Source: Benincasa hispida
Taxonomy: Eukaryota > Streptophyta > Magnoliopsida > Cucurbitales > Cucurbitaceae
Reading direction: 5' to 3'
DNA: 64,000 bases
Assembly: GCF_009727055.1 (NCBI RefSeq)
Contig: NC_052355.1
Coordinates: 51,525,449 to 51,589,448, forward strand
The translations under genes were made by a program, and so were the position numbers. The notes under the pieces are model-generated. The model was not told the origin of the DNA. It saw only the letters and a list, made by a program, of their open reading frames with translations, and ran no database searches. This document shows, piece after piece, positions 1 to 11,510 of the stretch. Position 1 is the stretch's first letter. The number at the start of each line of letters is the position of its first letter.

Positions 1-125
1 TCAGGCCTCTCATTGTTAGCCATATTTACTCTTCTTCGCCTGATTCTGTTCTGGCGTGCCCTTGCGCGAAATGTACGCTTGATCTCTGGGCCAACTTCGA
101 ATTCTGGATCAGTTCCAATACTCAT
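1..125 (-). CDS. Partial gag N-terminus of an Athila-like Ty3-gypsy element (runs off the window)
   Basis: On the minus strand an ATG at 123-125 opens a frame with no stop to the window edge, 41 codons. It is rich in Arg (FRARARQNRIRRRR) and contains MANNERP, a start typical of plant gypsy gag proteins. It lies about 95 bases downstream of a tRNA-Asp primer site and an LTR in the same orientation, as expected for the first gag codons. The real start could be the internal MANNERP Met. Family assignment rests on context and residue style, not on a full domain. Confidence 0.5.
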   Translation of the reverse strand, partial: MSIGTDPEFEVGPEIKRTFRARARQNRIRRRRVNMANNERP

Positions 126-219
126 AAACCGTCAACCTGCTATTCATGATAAACAGACAGTACAGCAGAGATCTGTCCTGCAAAATACCACAAAAGTATT
201 CAACACTAACCGTTACCAA

Positions 220-237
220 TCCCCGGCAACGGCGCCA
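220..237 (-). other. Retrotransposon primer binding site (tRNA-Asp type)
   Basis: Read on the minus strand the site is TGGCGCCGTTGCCGGGGA, complementary to the 3' end of plant tRNA-Asp. Athila-type gypsy elements are known to use this primer. It sits six bases inside the LTR end, which fixes the orientation and polarity of the element. Confidence 0.8.
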
Positions 238-243
238 TAAACT

Positions 244-2121
244 TGGTGACTAATGGTTTTGTTTATCTTTATCTATTAATTATTATGCACTATGATGATA
301 GATATTATGCTACAAGCTCATGTTACCATAAACTTGTGAGGATAAAAATGGAATTTTATCTATCTATTGCGCGGATGAAAGAATAAATGATGCTCTATAT
401 GCGCTCACGTGTTTTGCGATAAAGACATTTTATGCGATACTACGTTCTAAGTGTATGTGTTGATAGTGATATGCTCATAGTATGTGATGAAGTAGTGTGT
501 GTCACAAGTTTCCTTGCGCTAAAACCAAGTATAATTCCAACGTAAATTTCTGGAATGATCCGAGGTCAAACACGAGGATTGTTGTCGTTAAATGTGATAC
601 TTATGTGATACATGCGACCGGTTAAAAGAATTTTGGTTTGTACAGAAATATAAATTGCGCTAAAAGTAAAAATGTGTTGATAAAGTAAATTCTTAAACTA
701 CTATGATACAAGGGTCGAGGACTAGCTGTGAAGTTGTACAAAAGGATCTATGAATGCGATGGTAAGTCTTATGAATGAGGCAGAAAGGGAATGAGTAAAA
801 AGTAGAAACATCGCAAGTTCATCAATCGCATTAAGGACGCAATTAAGGTTCCGCTTTCCATTGGCGTACACTTTTCAGTGATCGACCGCATTCCCATACG
901 TCTATGGTGAAACAGAGATGAACGTGATGAACGCAAGGTTGTTTCCATCTCTGGAAATATTTCTCGCTTTAGTTAACGCATTTTTCAAACCTTCTTTCGA
1001 TAGGCGGAATAACATCTTCACTTCTGCTCTCATAGGTGAAGATGTCATCGAGCATGCTTTAGCTAAACTTAATTAATTCCTTGACACAAATTGATTCACT
1101 CGCTTAATTTTCGTTGTTTACCCTGGGGATTAAGAACACATCATAGAGAAAATGGATGATAAATGTATGAAAAGAGATAGAGAGATGATGATGATAACAT
1201 TTAATTCTAAAATTAAGCGTTTGATACATGATTGTGAATGAGGGATTAAAGAAGATGAACGCAAACGATGAATTAGAGAATAGGAACAAATATAGAAAGA
1301 GTGTCAACGTCTTGACACATATCCCAATCAGAGACTTGTGCTTGCCGGCGTATGGATGTGGTGGAGAGGAAAGCTTTCCTCTTAGGCTTGCTTTCCCAGT
1401 AGAATTGACCTTTTGCACAGAGCTTCAACTTTGGGAATCGGAAGAATTCCTTGCGCGGAGACTCGCTTTTCAGCCTTATCTCGTAGTTCTCCAGAATTAA
1501 CTCTGTAAAGTCTCTTCAGACCAGCCTTTCTCCCAGTATATCTTTTAGCGAATTTGAGGAAGCTATTTATAGACAAGACCTTGGCTCTTTGAATTTGTGG
1601 TCCTATTGTATAATTATGGTAATTCCTACCACGGCGTAATGGAAAATTCCTCTCTGTTCCACGATCAATCGTTCAGAATTACTCAACAAAAAGCTGTACA
1701 CTTTTCAGAATCGTCCGCGAATGCGTTGCTCTTCACATCTTCGATTGATCGCCGCATACGGTGTTGTTTTTTATTACCGCATGCGGTTGAAATGCATTGG
1801 TCGCTAAAGCTCATGATCGATCGTCGCATGCGCCATCATTGCATTGATCATCTCTTTGTTCTTGATCGATTAGCGCATGCAATGTAGATGCGTTATACAT
1901 TTTGTCTTCGAGCCATTAACGCATGCGGTGACCTATTTCTTGCAAAACAGAGACTGAAACATTCTATTTCGCATCGCAATGGTGTTAGTGGGTACGTTTA
2001 CGCATTCCATAATTTTCGTATTTCTCAACCAATTCTTATACTATCGATGCAACTTTCCTCTCTTTTTGCCGCAATATCTAAATAAAACAGCATAAATAAC
2101 TTTTATTTCTACAAGTTATCA
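244..2121 (-). mobile_element. Athila-like gypsy 5' LTR (family B), about 1.88 kb
   Basis: On the minus strand the repeat starts TGATAACTTGTAG and ends CA, next to the tRNA-Asp primer site. Homologous, diverged copies occur at 26048-27790 (+), 27800-29623 (-) and 22450-23430 (-). All share the blocks TTGCTCTTCACATC, the GGCGTACAC segment and the 'TCACTTCTGCTCT' block. No second LTR of this element is in the window; its body must lie to the left of position 1. Open frames inside this LTR look like chance. Confidence 0.75.
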
Positions 2122-3969
2122 ATTAACCCCAACAGAGACATACATAGATCAATGTTCAAGATATAGCCTAAAAGGTCTGTAGTATAAGGATAAGGTTGGG
2201 TACCTTATCCTCGTGACACTATGGATACAATCCACTTTGTATTTGATACAAACGCAAAGATCTAACGTGTTCGTGTAGGTGACATACACTGGGGGTATCC
2301 TATGTAATAAGTTTGCATAAGACCAAACCACAAAATAGTGACCACTAGATATAACACCGTTGACTAGTTAGGTTTTTATTTCAATAGGATGACCTAGGCT
2401 ACTTAGTCATAATCCTGAGTGTACTATGAACTCCTGCTCACGAAGGATTGTCATTTGATTTGTATGGGAGAGAGTGGCCAGTTTGCCGACTCAATAAGCC
2501 TATCATTTTGGGGATAAGACCAAGTCGAGAGCTAGGAACATAATAATACAAGATGGATTTCACTCATTCCCAACTTTAGGGTAAGTAGATGAGTGTTCCC
2601 TTAAGTGGTGTCTCCGAGACTTGAACAAAGGGCTCTATCCTTTCACTGGCCCGAGAGGGTTTCTGTTTAATGGTTTGACCATAAACATGTTGTTCATTAG
2701 AAGAGCACTGGTACTTAAGGATACAGAGGTAATCCAGGGATAAAATAGTAATTTGACCCAATTGGTGTTACAAACACTCATAAAGGACTAACTTGTTGTC
2801 ATTGGTCTGTATCCATGGACATAGAAATATATCTGCAGTGAAAAGAGTGCAGCTATGGGTCTTTAATAGAGTGTACCCACAATTAACGAATATTGATTAA
2901 TTTGGTTAATGAGTTTTGCTAATTAATATCCTATGTTGAAGCTTCTGATTTGTAGGTCCATAAGATCTTCTTCCTAGCTCGTAAAAATAATTAAGGTAAC
3001 TATGTCTTGATTGAATTTGAAAGGTTCAAACTCACTTAAGGAAATAATATAATATAAAATGATGCATTATAATTTAAAGTTTATGTTTTAATTAAACTTT
3101 ATAAAATAAAATTAATTTTTGAATGTGATTCAAAATTAATTTATGGGAGAATTAAATATTCGAAAGAATTCAAATATTAATTAAATGTGAATTGGATTCA
3201 TATTAAAACTATAAGTTAAAAATTAATGTGTATTTGATGCACATTAAAACTATAGGTTATAAGAGAAATGCAATTGAATATGATTCAAATGTAGGTTAAA
3301 TTAAATATTTGATATTTAATTTGGTAATTAATTAATTGAAAATTTAATTAATTATTAATTAAATTAAATTAGATTAGATTAGATTTAATTAAATTAATTA
3401 AATTAAAACTAGGAAAATTCTTATAAACAAAAAAATACAAAAAAATATTTACACTTTATAGCAAAAAGTTTCAAAAGTGCTAAGTGTTGGGGTTGATGTC
3501 CTAAATCTCGTGGGTCAATGTAGTTTGTAATTGTAATGTACAAAGAGTCTTATTTATTTAATAAAATATGAGATATTTTATTTGATATTTGGTAGTATTA
3601 ACCCACAAACCAATAAACTAACATCAAATGTTATCTTCTGTAGCTTAAACATGTATGTAGAGACATATAGGTGGATCATGTTTAAATGATAACCTAAATG
3701 GTCTACAGTAGATGGATAAAGTTGGATACCTTATCCTCGTGACAATACGAATACGACTCACTTTGTAGATGTTACAATTGTTGTAAAGTGCTACAAATGA
3801 TCTGATCTTGATCATTCATGTAGAGACATGTGAGCGGAAGTATTCTATACAAAGGAGTTTGTATAAAACCGAACCGAAAAATGAATAGTCTCATTATATA
3901 ACACCGTAAATAATAGAGTCTAACATTTCACCAGAATGACCATAGGTGACATGGTCTGGATCCTAAGTG

Positions 3970-4007
3970 CTGTCTCTTATACACATCTAGATGTGTATAA
4001 GAGACAG
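3970..4007. other. Nextera mate-pair junction adapter (assembly artefact), copy 1
   Basis: The 38 bases are CTGTCTCTTATACACATCT followed by its exact reverse complement. This is the Tn5 mosaic end in the head-to-head form produced when Nextera mate-pair libraries are circularised. It is not native DNA. The LTR sequence jumps at this point. Confidence 0.97.
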
Positions 4008-4094
4008 AATATAAACTATAGGTTATATTGTATTTGATACAATATTAAAACTATAGGTTATGTGTTATATTTTATATAATATATAGTTTTATAT

Positions 4095-4132
4095 CTGTCT
4101 CTTATACACATCTAGATGTGTATAAGAGACAG
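4095..4132. other. Nextera mate-pair junction adapter (assembly artefact), copy 2
   Basis: Identical 38-base palindromic adapter, 87 bases after the first. The bases between and around the two copies are near-duplicates of one AT-rich LTR segment (AACTATAGGTTAT, TATTTTATATAATATATAG), as expected if untrimmed reads were chained through the adapter. Confidence 0.97.
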
Positions 4133-4271
4133 ATTGTATACAATACAATATTAAGCCATATGTTATGTGTTATATTTTATATAATATATAGTTATATATA
4201 TATAATAAGTTAGCTATTATATATATATAATTAATATTTAAATTAAGTGGTAACTCCCTCCCCTTAATTAT

Positions 4272-6284
4272 TGAAGGAATTCTAAAATAGAGAACCAGTG
4301 AGCGGATGCGAATCGTTCCAAACTTCACTGAGAAAGAATACATACATTTATAGTCATTCAGAAGAGATTATGCATAAAGGACTAAATTACAGCATGCTTC
4401 TTAAAGAACAAACAAGTGATCGAGTAAACAATACCTTTGAAGAACCCTTTCTTCACGTATCCCTCGATTGTTCAGCAGTATGTCTAACAGCACGAACGCA
4501 ATGATCAATTCAGCAAACAACACGAACTGGAAAACCTCGATCACAATCAAGTGCAACTCGATCCTCGACTCTCGAAAAGAACTCGACACCACCACGAGGC
4601 TACCTTGGTATTCTCGATGTGAGAAACCAGGAGTTGTGGGCCCTGTATGACTTTGGATAGAGGAATGGAGGAAGTAAACAATCGAGTATGCGATCAAACG
4701 ATCGTGTAGAAGAAGAAGCCTATCGTATAGACTTGATACTCGATCGAGTAGCAACGAGTAACTATCGTATAGTAAATTCGATACTTGATCATTTAGTCTC
4801 TGTAAGCTATTGTTTAGTAAAACACCTTTTACTCGATAGTGTTTTTGTGAGAACGATCGACTGGCTGATTTGGAAAACAATTTTCCTTTTTATCTCACAG
4901 TTACCATAAACCGCAAATAACCTCCCACTCAAGTTGGTTATTAAGAAAAAGAAATATTAATTATCATATAATTAATAAATTATAAATAAATACAATAACC
5001 AACTTATCATATTATATTTATAACCTATAGTTTTAATATTGTATCATATGCAACATATAAACCATAGTTTTTTTTTTTCTATTTTATGACATTTAATATA
5101 AATCATATTTATATTAATTCCTCCAGTCAAATAATGTCCATTATATCAATTATATCATATATAAATTAATTAATTTAATTATATCATATATAATCAAATT
5201 CCCTCTTGTTAATTTGAACACTTCAAACTAACCCAAAATCTGATTTTCAACTTGAACCAATTGAGCTACCAAGGAGACCTTATGGACCTGTAGCTTGAAG
5301 CTCCAATAGTACATGAATAACTGATTAAACTCTTTAATCACGATATCCACCATCTGTTAACTGTCGGATACCCCACTAAAGACCGACAGTTGCACTCTTC
5401 GCACTACAGAAATATTTCTGTATCCATATAACCAATCAACAATGCAACGACCCTTCACAAATCACTCGTAAATATAGTTGGGCCAATTTACCATTTTGCC
5501 CTTGTAATTACAACTAACTTCTTAAGTACCACTGATTCCTCTAATGAACAATAAGTCATAGTCCCACTATGACTGAGTCCTCTCTTCCCAAGAGAGGGTG
5601 TGACCACTATGTTTAAGACCCGGAATCAGCCCTTAAGGGAGCAATTTATCTACTTACCCCTGCTTCAGGGAATGAGTAAATTTCGTCTTGTGTAGCTGAG
5701 GTCCCAACTCCCAAATCAGACGAATCCCCAAAATGGTAGACTTATTAAGTTGGTAAACTGGCCACTCTCACCCATACAAATCAAAGAACCGTCCTCATGA
5801 GCAGAAGTTCCCAACTCACTCAAGATTAAGGTCATGTCACCTATGGTTATCTTAGTGAAATGTAAGTATCAATTATCAACGGTGTTATATAAAGAGATTA
5901 ATCATTTCGTGGTTCAGTCTTATACGAAATATTTGTATAGGATAACTGCCGCTCGTATGTCTCCACATGAATAATCAGGATCAGACCATTTGAAGTACTT
6001 TAAAACACTAGTAACATCTACACAGCGGACTGTATCCGTAGTGTCATAAGGATAAGGTATCCCTCATTTATCCATATACTACAAACCATTTAGGTCATTA
6101 CTTAAGGCACAATCCACTTGTATGTCTTCAAATACATGCTTAAGTTACATAAAATAACCTCATATCTTAGTTTATTAGATTGAGTAAATGCCTATAAAAT
6201 AACACTTATTTTATTAATAACAACATGTTTACAGAGTTTACAAACTACGAGACTACCAGGAGATTTAGGACACCATTCCCAACA
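4272..6284 (-). mobile_element. Solo copia LTR (family A), minus strand, nested
   Basis: On the minus strand it starts TGTTGGGAATGGTGTCC at 6284 and ends GAATTCCTTCA at 4272, 2013 bases. No primer site follows, so it is a solo LTR. Flanks ATTAT (left) and ATTTT (right) are a 4/5 match to a target duplication. It carries a short array of CGATCG-containing motifs at 4680-4870, like its relatives. The 159-codon frame at 4401-4880 falls in this array and I do not regard it as a gene. Confidence 0.75.
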
Positions 6285-7308
6285 ATTTTCTCTCGTCAGA
6301 CGTGCGTTGTGGTTGATTTAATTTTTTTTAAGTTTTTTCGTCATCTTCTTCACAGAAGATTGACAAATAGCTCTCCCCAACGCGTGCTTCTTTTTCCCTA
6401 AGAAAATCTCCTCTGAAATTCTCTCACTCTCCCAAAATGATCTCAGAGTCCACACACTCTTATGGATTCTTTCCCCTATAGAGAATACAGAGGAAACGTT
6501 TGTGGTGGTGTCCTCATTGACGGCCTCTTGGTTCGTGGTAGATCAATTTGGAAAGAGGGTTTCGTGAAGAATGTTTTGATTTTTTCAAGGGTAAGCATGA
6601 TTCAAACTTTTCCTCTGTTAATTAGCATACTATAAATTTTACTATTAATGCATATTTTTTTTGTATTGTAAATTTTTTATTTTGAAAAAAATCTAAAACT
6701 GAGACAATCTCGCTTCCGCTGCGGACCTTAAGGTTCCTTCACTAAGCACTTTTGAAACTTTTTTCTAGAAAATGTAAATATTTTTAAATATTTTTTTATA
6801 TATAAAAATACATTTTCAAACTATAGGTTATGTGAGAGATGTCGCATTTAAATATGATTTAAATGAAATCATCAATTAAATAAGATTTAGTTAATTAATT
6901 ATTTGTTATTAATTAATAGTTAACTCCCAAGTAGGGAGTTAACATGAATGTGGGATGAATCCCACGTTTCACTATCTCACTCCTTAGATAAAACTCGTTT
7001 GCAGGAGTTTTGGTTGCAATGTGATTTATGATTTGAGTATACAAAAAAAGTTATGCATTTTTTATTTTATTTATTTATTTATTTTTATTGTCTCTCTAAA
7101 ATTCTCCATCATTTCCCAATTCAATAGGTTCCCACAAAACCAAACACCTCAAATTCTTCAAAGAATAAGGAGGTAACCTATGTGTTGGTGTATTTCGATC
7201 CTAGGCTAATTTTGGTTTAGGTCTCTATATTTTTCTGAATTGTCCAGTGTATGAATATTTCAAAAAACCCAAGTGATTTCCGTTTTGATCAGGGCTTTCA
7301 TCCCTACA

Positions 7309-8200
7309 CAAGCTCTACCAGTAATTATTTGATTTTTAATTTTTAGTTTTAAAAAATAAAATCTATAAACACTCATTCGCCTCTTGGGCCAGTTCAATTT
7401 AGCCTTATTCTAAAAAGTAAAAGGCTAGACTTATCCAGGCCCGGCACATGCCCAAGGACCTAACACATTTGTTTGGTTGTGGATCGGGCTAACCCAACGT
7501 ACAATTGCCAAGCCCATGACCCAACCCTTGAACTTATTCATTGGATCAAAGTTTAGGTCGAGTTTGGGTTGCTTGGGATCAACCCATTGGATTAACCCAT
7601 CAAATATTAAATATTAAATTATTTAGAAATATATACGTATATTTTACATTTTTTCAATGAACTACTATCTACCTTCTACTAAAAAATATCAAGGAATAAG
7701 AAATTTAAAGGTTTCTTATTTTGTCATCTAATTTCTACTAGTGTTTTCCAAAAAGCAAACCAAATTTTGAAAGAAAAAAAGTTGTTTTTGTTTCGAAAAT
7801 TTGATTAAGAATTCAAATTTTTTATATAAGAAATTGAGAAAAATAGGCTTAATTTTTAAAAATCAAATATTTAACCAAAGAGGTCTTTTTAAGACATAAC
7901 CAAATGAATTATAATGAAGTCAGCAAATTACAACAATCCAAAACTTCTAAAATTTGATGTATAGCTTAAACTTAAATCAGGTTTTTTTTTTGTCAATGTT
8001 ATAATAATTTACAGTTGCCCCAATACTCATGCTGACATATACTACACCTACGTTAATAAACAATTGACAAATGTTGTTTAATATTATTAGTCATAAACTT
8101 GGTATCCTCCTCTAAGATTATGAACTTTATTAAATAACTTAGGGAACTATTGCTAGTCCAAACAAATGATAGAATAGAGCTTTGGAGTGGGCATGTCATC
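7309..8200. other. Intergenic, AT-rich, no gene seen
   Basis: 7380-7620 carries several GGGTT/AACCC-type words (CAACCCATTGG, GGGTTGCTTGGG) of a kind common in plant dispersed repeats. 7620-8200 is AT-rich with homopolymers. No exon with coding character was found. Confidence 0.5.
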
Positions 8201-8205
8201 AATCG

Positions 8206-8214
8206 CCACGTGTC
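8206..8214 (+). promoter_or_regulatory. G-box / ABRE-like element upstream of the REF/SRPP gene
   Basis: GCCACGTGT contains a perfect CACGTG core about 240 bases before the TATA box of the downstream gene. G-boxes are bound by bZIP/bHLH factors and are frequent in ABA- and stress-responsive promoters, which fits this family. Function is inferred from position only. Confidence 0.45.
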
Positions 8215-8447
8215 CTTCTGGAAACATCCAAGGCATGCTGGAATATGGAATGGAATCACTGTACAATTACTTCTTCCCATCCCTTATACTTTGGCCCACT
8301 CTATCATTTCCTTCACCCGAGAATAAGATTCTCCAAAAACTATGTAATCACGGGCCCCACCTTTGCCCTATTCTAACCTCAACCGTTGGATCAAAATCGA
8401 TCCAACCAACACAAACAATAACGACTGCAAATTGGCTGAAACGCCTT

Positions 8448-8457
8448 TATATATAAA
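8448..8457 (+). promoter_or_regulatory. TATA box of the REF/SRPP gene
   Basis: TATATATAAA lies about 190 bases before the ATG. It leaves room for a 5' leader with a short intron. Confidence 0.65.
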
Positions 8458-8546
8458 CTACAAACCCCTTTTGATCTTCGATATCTTTTAGAGAGGAAAA
8501 GGAGACTACTAAATAGAGCAGCAAATTTCCGGAGACCAACATCACT

Positions 8547-8644
8547 GTAAGATTGTTGAATCTCTTTTCAGTTTTTTGTTCTTAATTCGTTGCGTTTCTT
8601 TGTTTCTCAAAGAAGTTGTGTTTCGAATCGATCGGGATTAACAG
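8547..8644 (+). other. Probable 5'-UTR intron of the REF/SRPP gene
   Basis: ATCACT|GTAAGATTG gives a good donor at 8547. GATTAACAG ends exactly before the start codon at 8645, with a T-rich stretch upstream. The 98-base length is typical of plant introns. No transcript evidence is available here. Confidence 0.5.
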
Positions 8645-9917
8645 ATGGAGAGCGAAAGCCAGAATTTGGAGCTGAAGCATCTAGGTTTTGTTAGGATTGC
8701 GGTGATTCAGACGATTGTGTGTGTCACGAATCTGTATGATTACGCGAAGCAGAACTCTGGACCTTTGAGATCTGCGGTTGAAAGTGTGGAGAGCGCTGTT
8801 AACACTGTTGTAACTCCTGCTTACGAGAAGCTTCGAATCGCACCTGATGATGTTCTTGTTTTTCTTGACGAGAAGGTATTCTTTGTTTTATATCTTTTGA
8901 TGAATTTCTTTGATCAATTTAATACGTTAGTTTTTAGTTTGTTTTTATGATTCAATCGTAAGAACGGATATGGATCTGGCTGGTGTTTGGTTAGATGGAG
9001 ATGTTTTGCATTCTAGATTTTTATTCACCAATAAATCCAACTCTGTACGTTGAGATTTATCGAGAAATTGTTCTCTTGAAATGAAAGTAACTATAAATTA
9101 TATAATCCAGTGTCTCCGTCTCTCCAACCGGCCGATTGAAGTACAATTCATATAATGGTAGAAATTAGAGTTTCAACGATCAATTCAGGAAAAAAAATGC
9201 GTTGGAATCTATTTCAGACTAGTATAGAATGAGTATGACTTTACGGGAGACCTATGGGAGTTTCTTCATAACAAGTTAGAGAAGATGAAGTGCCTGAGTA
9301 TATTCGTAATTCATTCGAGGGAGTATTAGAGTCTATAGTACAAATTATGTGTTCTCTGGGACAATAGTTTCTTACTGAAATGAATATTTTTAATTGTGGT
9401 GTGGAATTTGTTGCAGGTTGACAAAGCTACACATGAGTTTGATAAGCGTGCTCCTCCTCTAGCAAAACAAGCAGTTCAAATTACGCAGCATTTTATCCAA
9501 AAAGCTGCTAGAACTGGACAAGAACTTGTGAATGAGTTTCAAACCGGCGGACCACGTGCAGCGTTTCACTATGCCGGGAACGAGTACAAGCAGTTGGTTC
9601 TAGATCAAGCGGTGAAGATATGGGCGGGGCTGAACCGGCTTCCATCGTTCCACAAGTTTGCAGACATGGCATTGCCAACCACGGCTCAGTGGTTGGAGAG
9701 CTACAATTGCAAGGTGAAAGAAATGAGGCAGAAGGGATACCATGTCTTCGACTATTGTCCCGAGGTTCCTGTGAGTAAGATAGCAAAGGCGTTTAAGCAG
9801 GACGAGGGGAAGGAGAAGGAAGAAACACCTCCAACTACTTCTGAACAAGCTCCACCCAAGCACGAACCGGGTTCGGATTCTGATTCGGATTCGGATTCGG
9901 TTGCAGTTCCCAATTAG
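8645..9917 (+). CDS. REF/SRPP-family lipid droplet-associated protein (LDAP-like), two exons
   Basis: Exon 1 is 8645-8875 (77 codons, donor AGAAG|GTATTC) and exon 2 is 9417-9917 (acceptor TTGTTGCAG|GTTGAC). Together they encode 243 aa, the usual length of the family. The REF domain covers about residues 10-210. Visible hallmarks are KHLGFVRIAVIQ (11-22), NLYDYAKQNSGPLRS (29-43), VVTPAYEKL (55-63), FLDEKVDK around the splice junction and the PEVPVSKIA block near 200. Family members coat cytosolic lipid droplets and support their growth and stability, with a role in drought and heat stress; rubber-producing species use relatives in rubber particles. There is no signal peptide or membrane segment. 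The C-terminus is Lys/Glu-rich then ends in a Ser-Asp run (about 230-238). The likely Arabidopsis counterpart is At1g67360 (LDAP1), supported by its neighbours. Confidence 0.93.
9868..9900 (+). repeat. In-frame GATTCG hexamer repeat coding the Ser-Asp tail
   Basis: Near-perfect iterations of GATTCG/GATTCT within the last exon encode alternating Asp and Ser. Such a repeat can change length by slippage without shifting frame. Confidence 0.75.
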
Positions 9918-10192
9918 GAAATGGGTTTTAGTTTCATAACTAATCGTGTGGTTTGCAAGATTGTATGATTCATGATGTACGAGCACAACAACGTTGATGA
10001 ATAGCAGCTATGGAAATTTCAAGAAGTTTGTGAAGTCTTAAGAAGGCTGTAAATGTGTGAATGGCACTTGATGTTGTTATCGAAACTAGGGTGATGTCTG
10101 TATATTAACTGAAGTTGTTTTAGACTGTTATGATTGCTTTTTAGGTTCCATGTTTCTAGAGGAAGATAATAAAATCAGCCCTGCTTACAAAT
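9918..10192 (+). other. 3' UTR and downstream of the REF/SRPP gene
   Basis: Follows the TAG stop. TG-rich sequence (10060-10140) and AATAAAAT at about 10168 are plausible 3'-end signals. No other gene is seen. Confidence 0.4.
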
Positions 10193-10380
10193 TGTTTGGA
10201 ATGGATTCTGAAATGGTTGAAAATTACTTTTGTTACTTCTAAAAACGATGTTTTTAATAATAATAAAATTGAAAATGTATTTAAACATTGAATTGATTTT
10301 GAGTGACTAAATGTGTGTCTTAGAATGATTTTAAAAACGATAGAAGTAATTTTTATCAATTCAAAATCACTCTCAAACAT
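10193..10380. mobile_element. MITE-like inverted-repeat element
   Basis: The left end (TGTTTGGAATGGATTCTGAA) is an imperfect reverse complement of the right end (CAAAATCACTCTCAAACA). The pairing continues inward through AAAATTACTT and AAGTAATTTT and through the AAAACGAT blocks. No coding capacity. Target duplication is unclear, and the parent superfamily cannot be stated. Confidence 0.6.
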
Positions 10381-10984
10381 ATATTAATTATAACTCAAAG
10401 GAGTTTTTTAAGGGTCCAACATGAGATGATAGGACATGAGTTGATGGGGTCTAATATCCCCATCTCATTGACTTAAATTGTTTGGGGTCATTTTTCTTCA
10501 CGTGTTTCGTATCTCACCGTTTCATTTTACTCATGTATTTCTTCGTCATCGTTTTATCTTCCTTCTTTGTTCACGCGTAGTTTCATTTTTCTTCGACTTC
10601 ACACGTATCATACAGTCCTCCCTCTCATGGCTCTCTCAACCGTTCCTCTGGAACCTTAGCTCCTACCTCTCAAATCTAGCAACCCTCTTCTCTTCCAACG
10701 AATCTTAATCTTGATTTTCATATGTGTTCTTCAAATTTGTTGTTTACTTCATAGATCTGTTGTTTTTTCATAGATCTGGTATTTTCCCTTTCTTCCTCGT
10801 CGCTTCAATATTGTCCTCAATTATCTCCTTGTCACTTTGACGGTCCTCCGTTCACCCATAACCCGTTGTTTGAATGCATGGCAGGGATTGGTTGAAGAAA
10901 TTGCAGTTTGGTGGAGGAGAATATTGTCCACTTCAGGTTAGGTTTATTTTCTAAACCCTACATCGACCAATGATGAGTCTTTCT

Positions 10985-11510
10985 CTCTTGAGTTTTTTAA
11001 TTTCATGTTTTGATTTTTCATGCCATGATTAATTTTTCTAAACATGCAACCTATTGATTTTTTGTTCTGTCTTGTTTTGATTTTCAATCTGTGTTCTATG
11101 TCTTTCACTTGAAATTTTCAATTTCATGCCTTGTTTTGATTTTCATGCCATGATTCATTTTTCTAAATATGCAACTTATTGATTCTTTGTTTCGTGTCTT
11201 GTTTTGATTTCCAATCTGTGTTTTGCGTCTTTCTCTTGAAATTTTCAATTTCATACCTTGTTTTGATTTTTCATGTCATGATTACTTTTTGTAAACAATT
11301 GATTCTCTGTTCTGTGTCTTGTTTTGATTTTCAATCCGTGTCTTGTTTTGTGTCTTTCTCTTGAAATTTTCAATTTCATGCTTTATTTTGGTTTTCCATG
11401 TCATGTTTAATTTTTCTAAACATGCAACCTATTGATTCTTTGTTCTATGTCTTGTTTTCATTTGCAATCTTTCACATAAAATTTTCATTTTCATACATTG
11501 TTCTAATTTT
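10985..11510 (+). repeat. About 125-bp tandem repeat, roughly four copies
   Basis: The word CATGATT (or CATGTTT) followed by AATTTTTCTAAACATGCAAC recurs at 11024, 11149, 11277 and 11402, spacing 125-128. Each unit carries TTGTTTTGATTTTCAATC and CTTGAAATTTTCAATTTCAT. The third unit is shortened internally. Open frames across it (11179-11364) result from the repeat and are not gene-like. Confidence 0.75.

Larger units (their letters stand above)
3485..6741 (+). mobile_element. Solo copia LTR with perfect CTAAG target duplication, itself interrupted
   Basis: Starts TGTTGGGGTTGATG at 3485 and ends GGTTCCTTCA at 6741. The flanks are CTAAG (3480-3484) and CTAAG (6742-6746), a perfect 5-bp target duplication, so this is an authentic insertion reduced to a single LTR. 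It is interrupted by a second LTR at 4272-6284. Its middle is damaged by two adapter sequences at 3970 and 4095, and roughly 900 bases expected from other copies are missing there. Confidence 0.75.
2131..7308 (+). mobile_element. Outer copia family A LTR, interrupted by a solo LTR and truncated at its start by the gypsy insertion
   Basis: 2131-3484 matches the body of the copia LTRs seen at 13775 and 25328. Shared blocks include TACCTTATCC, AGGATGACC, TCCTGAGTG, 'CATTTTGGGGAT' and GTTCATTAGA. The sequence stops at 3484, where another LTR is inserted, and resumes at 6747 with AT-rich LTR tail sequence in the same sense. The end near 7308 is approximate. The first ~200 bases are missing because the gypsy element was inserted here. 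Confidence 0.55.

Noticed and set aside
3970..4132. Native Tn5/IS50-like insertion or regulatory palindrome
   Set aside because: The exact head-to-head mosaic ends without any transposase match the library junction adapter, so it is a technical artefact.
4401..4880. 159-codon open frame on the minus strand
   Set aside because: It lies wholly in a copia LTR and its Ser/Leu/Asp-rich reading comes from the CGATCG motif array; no conserved domain.
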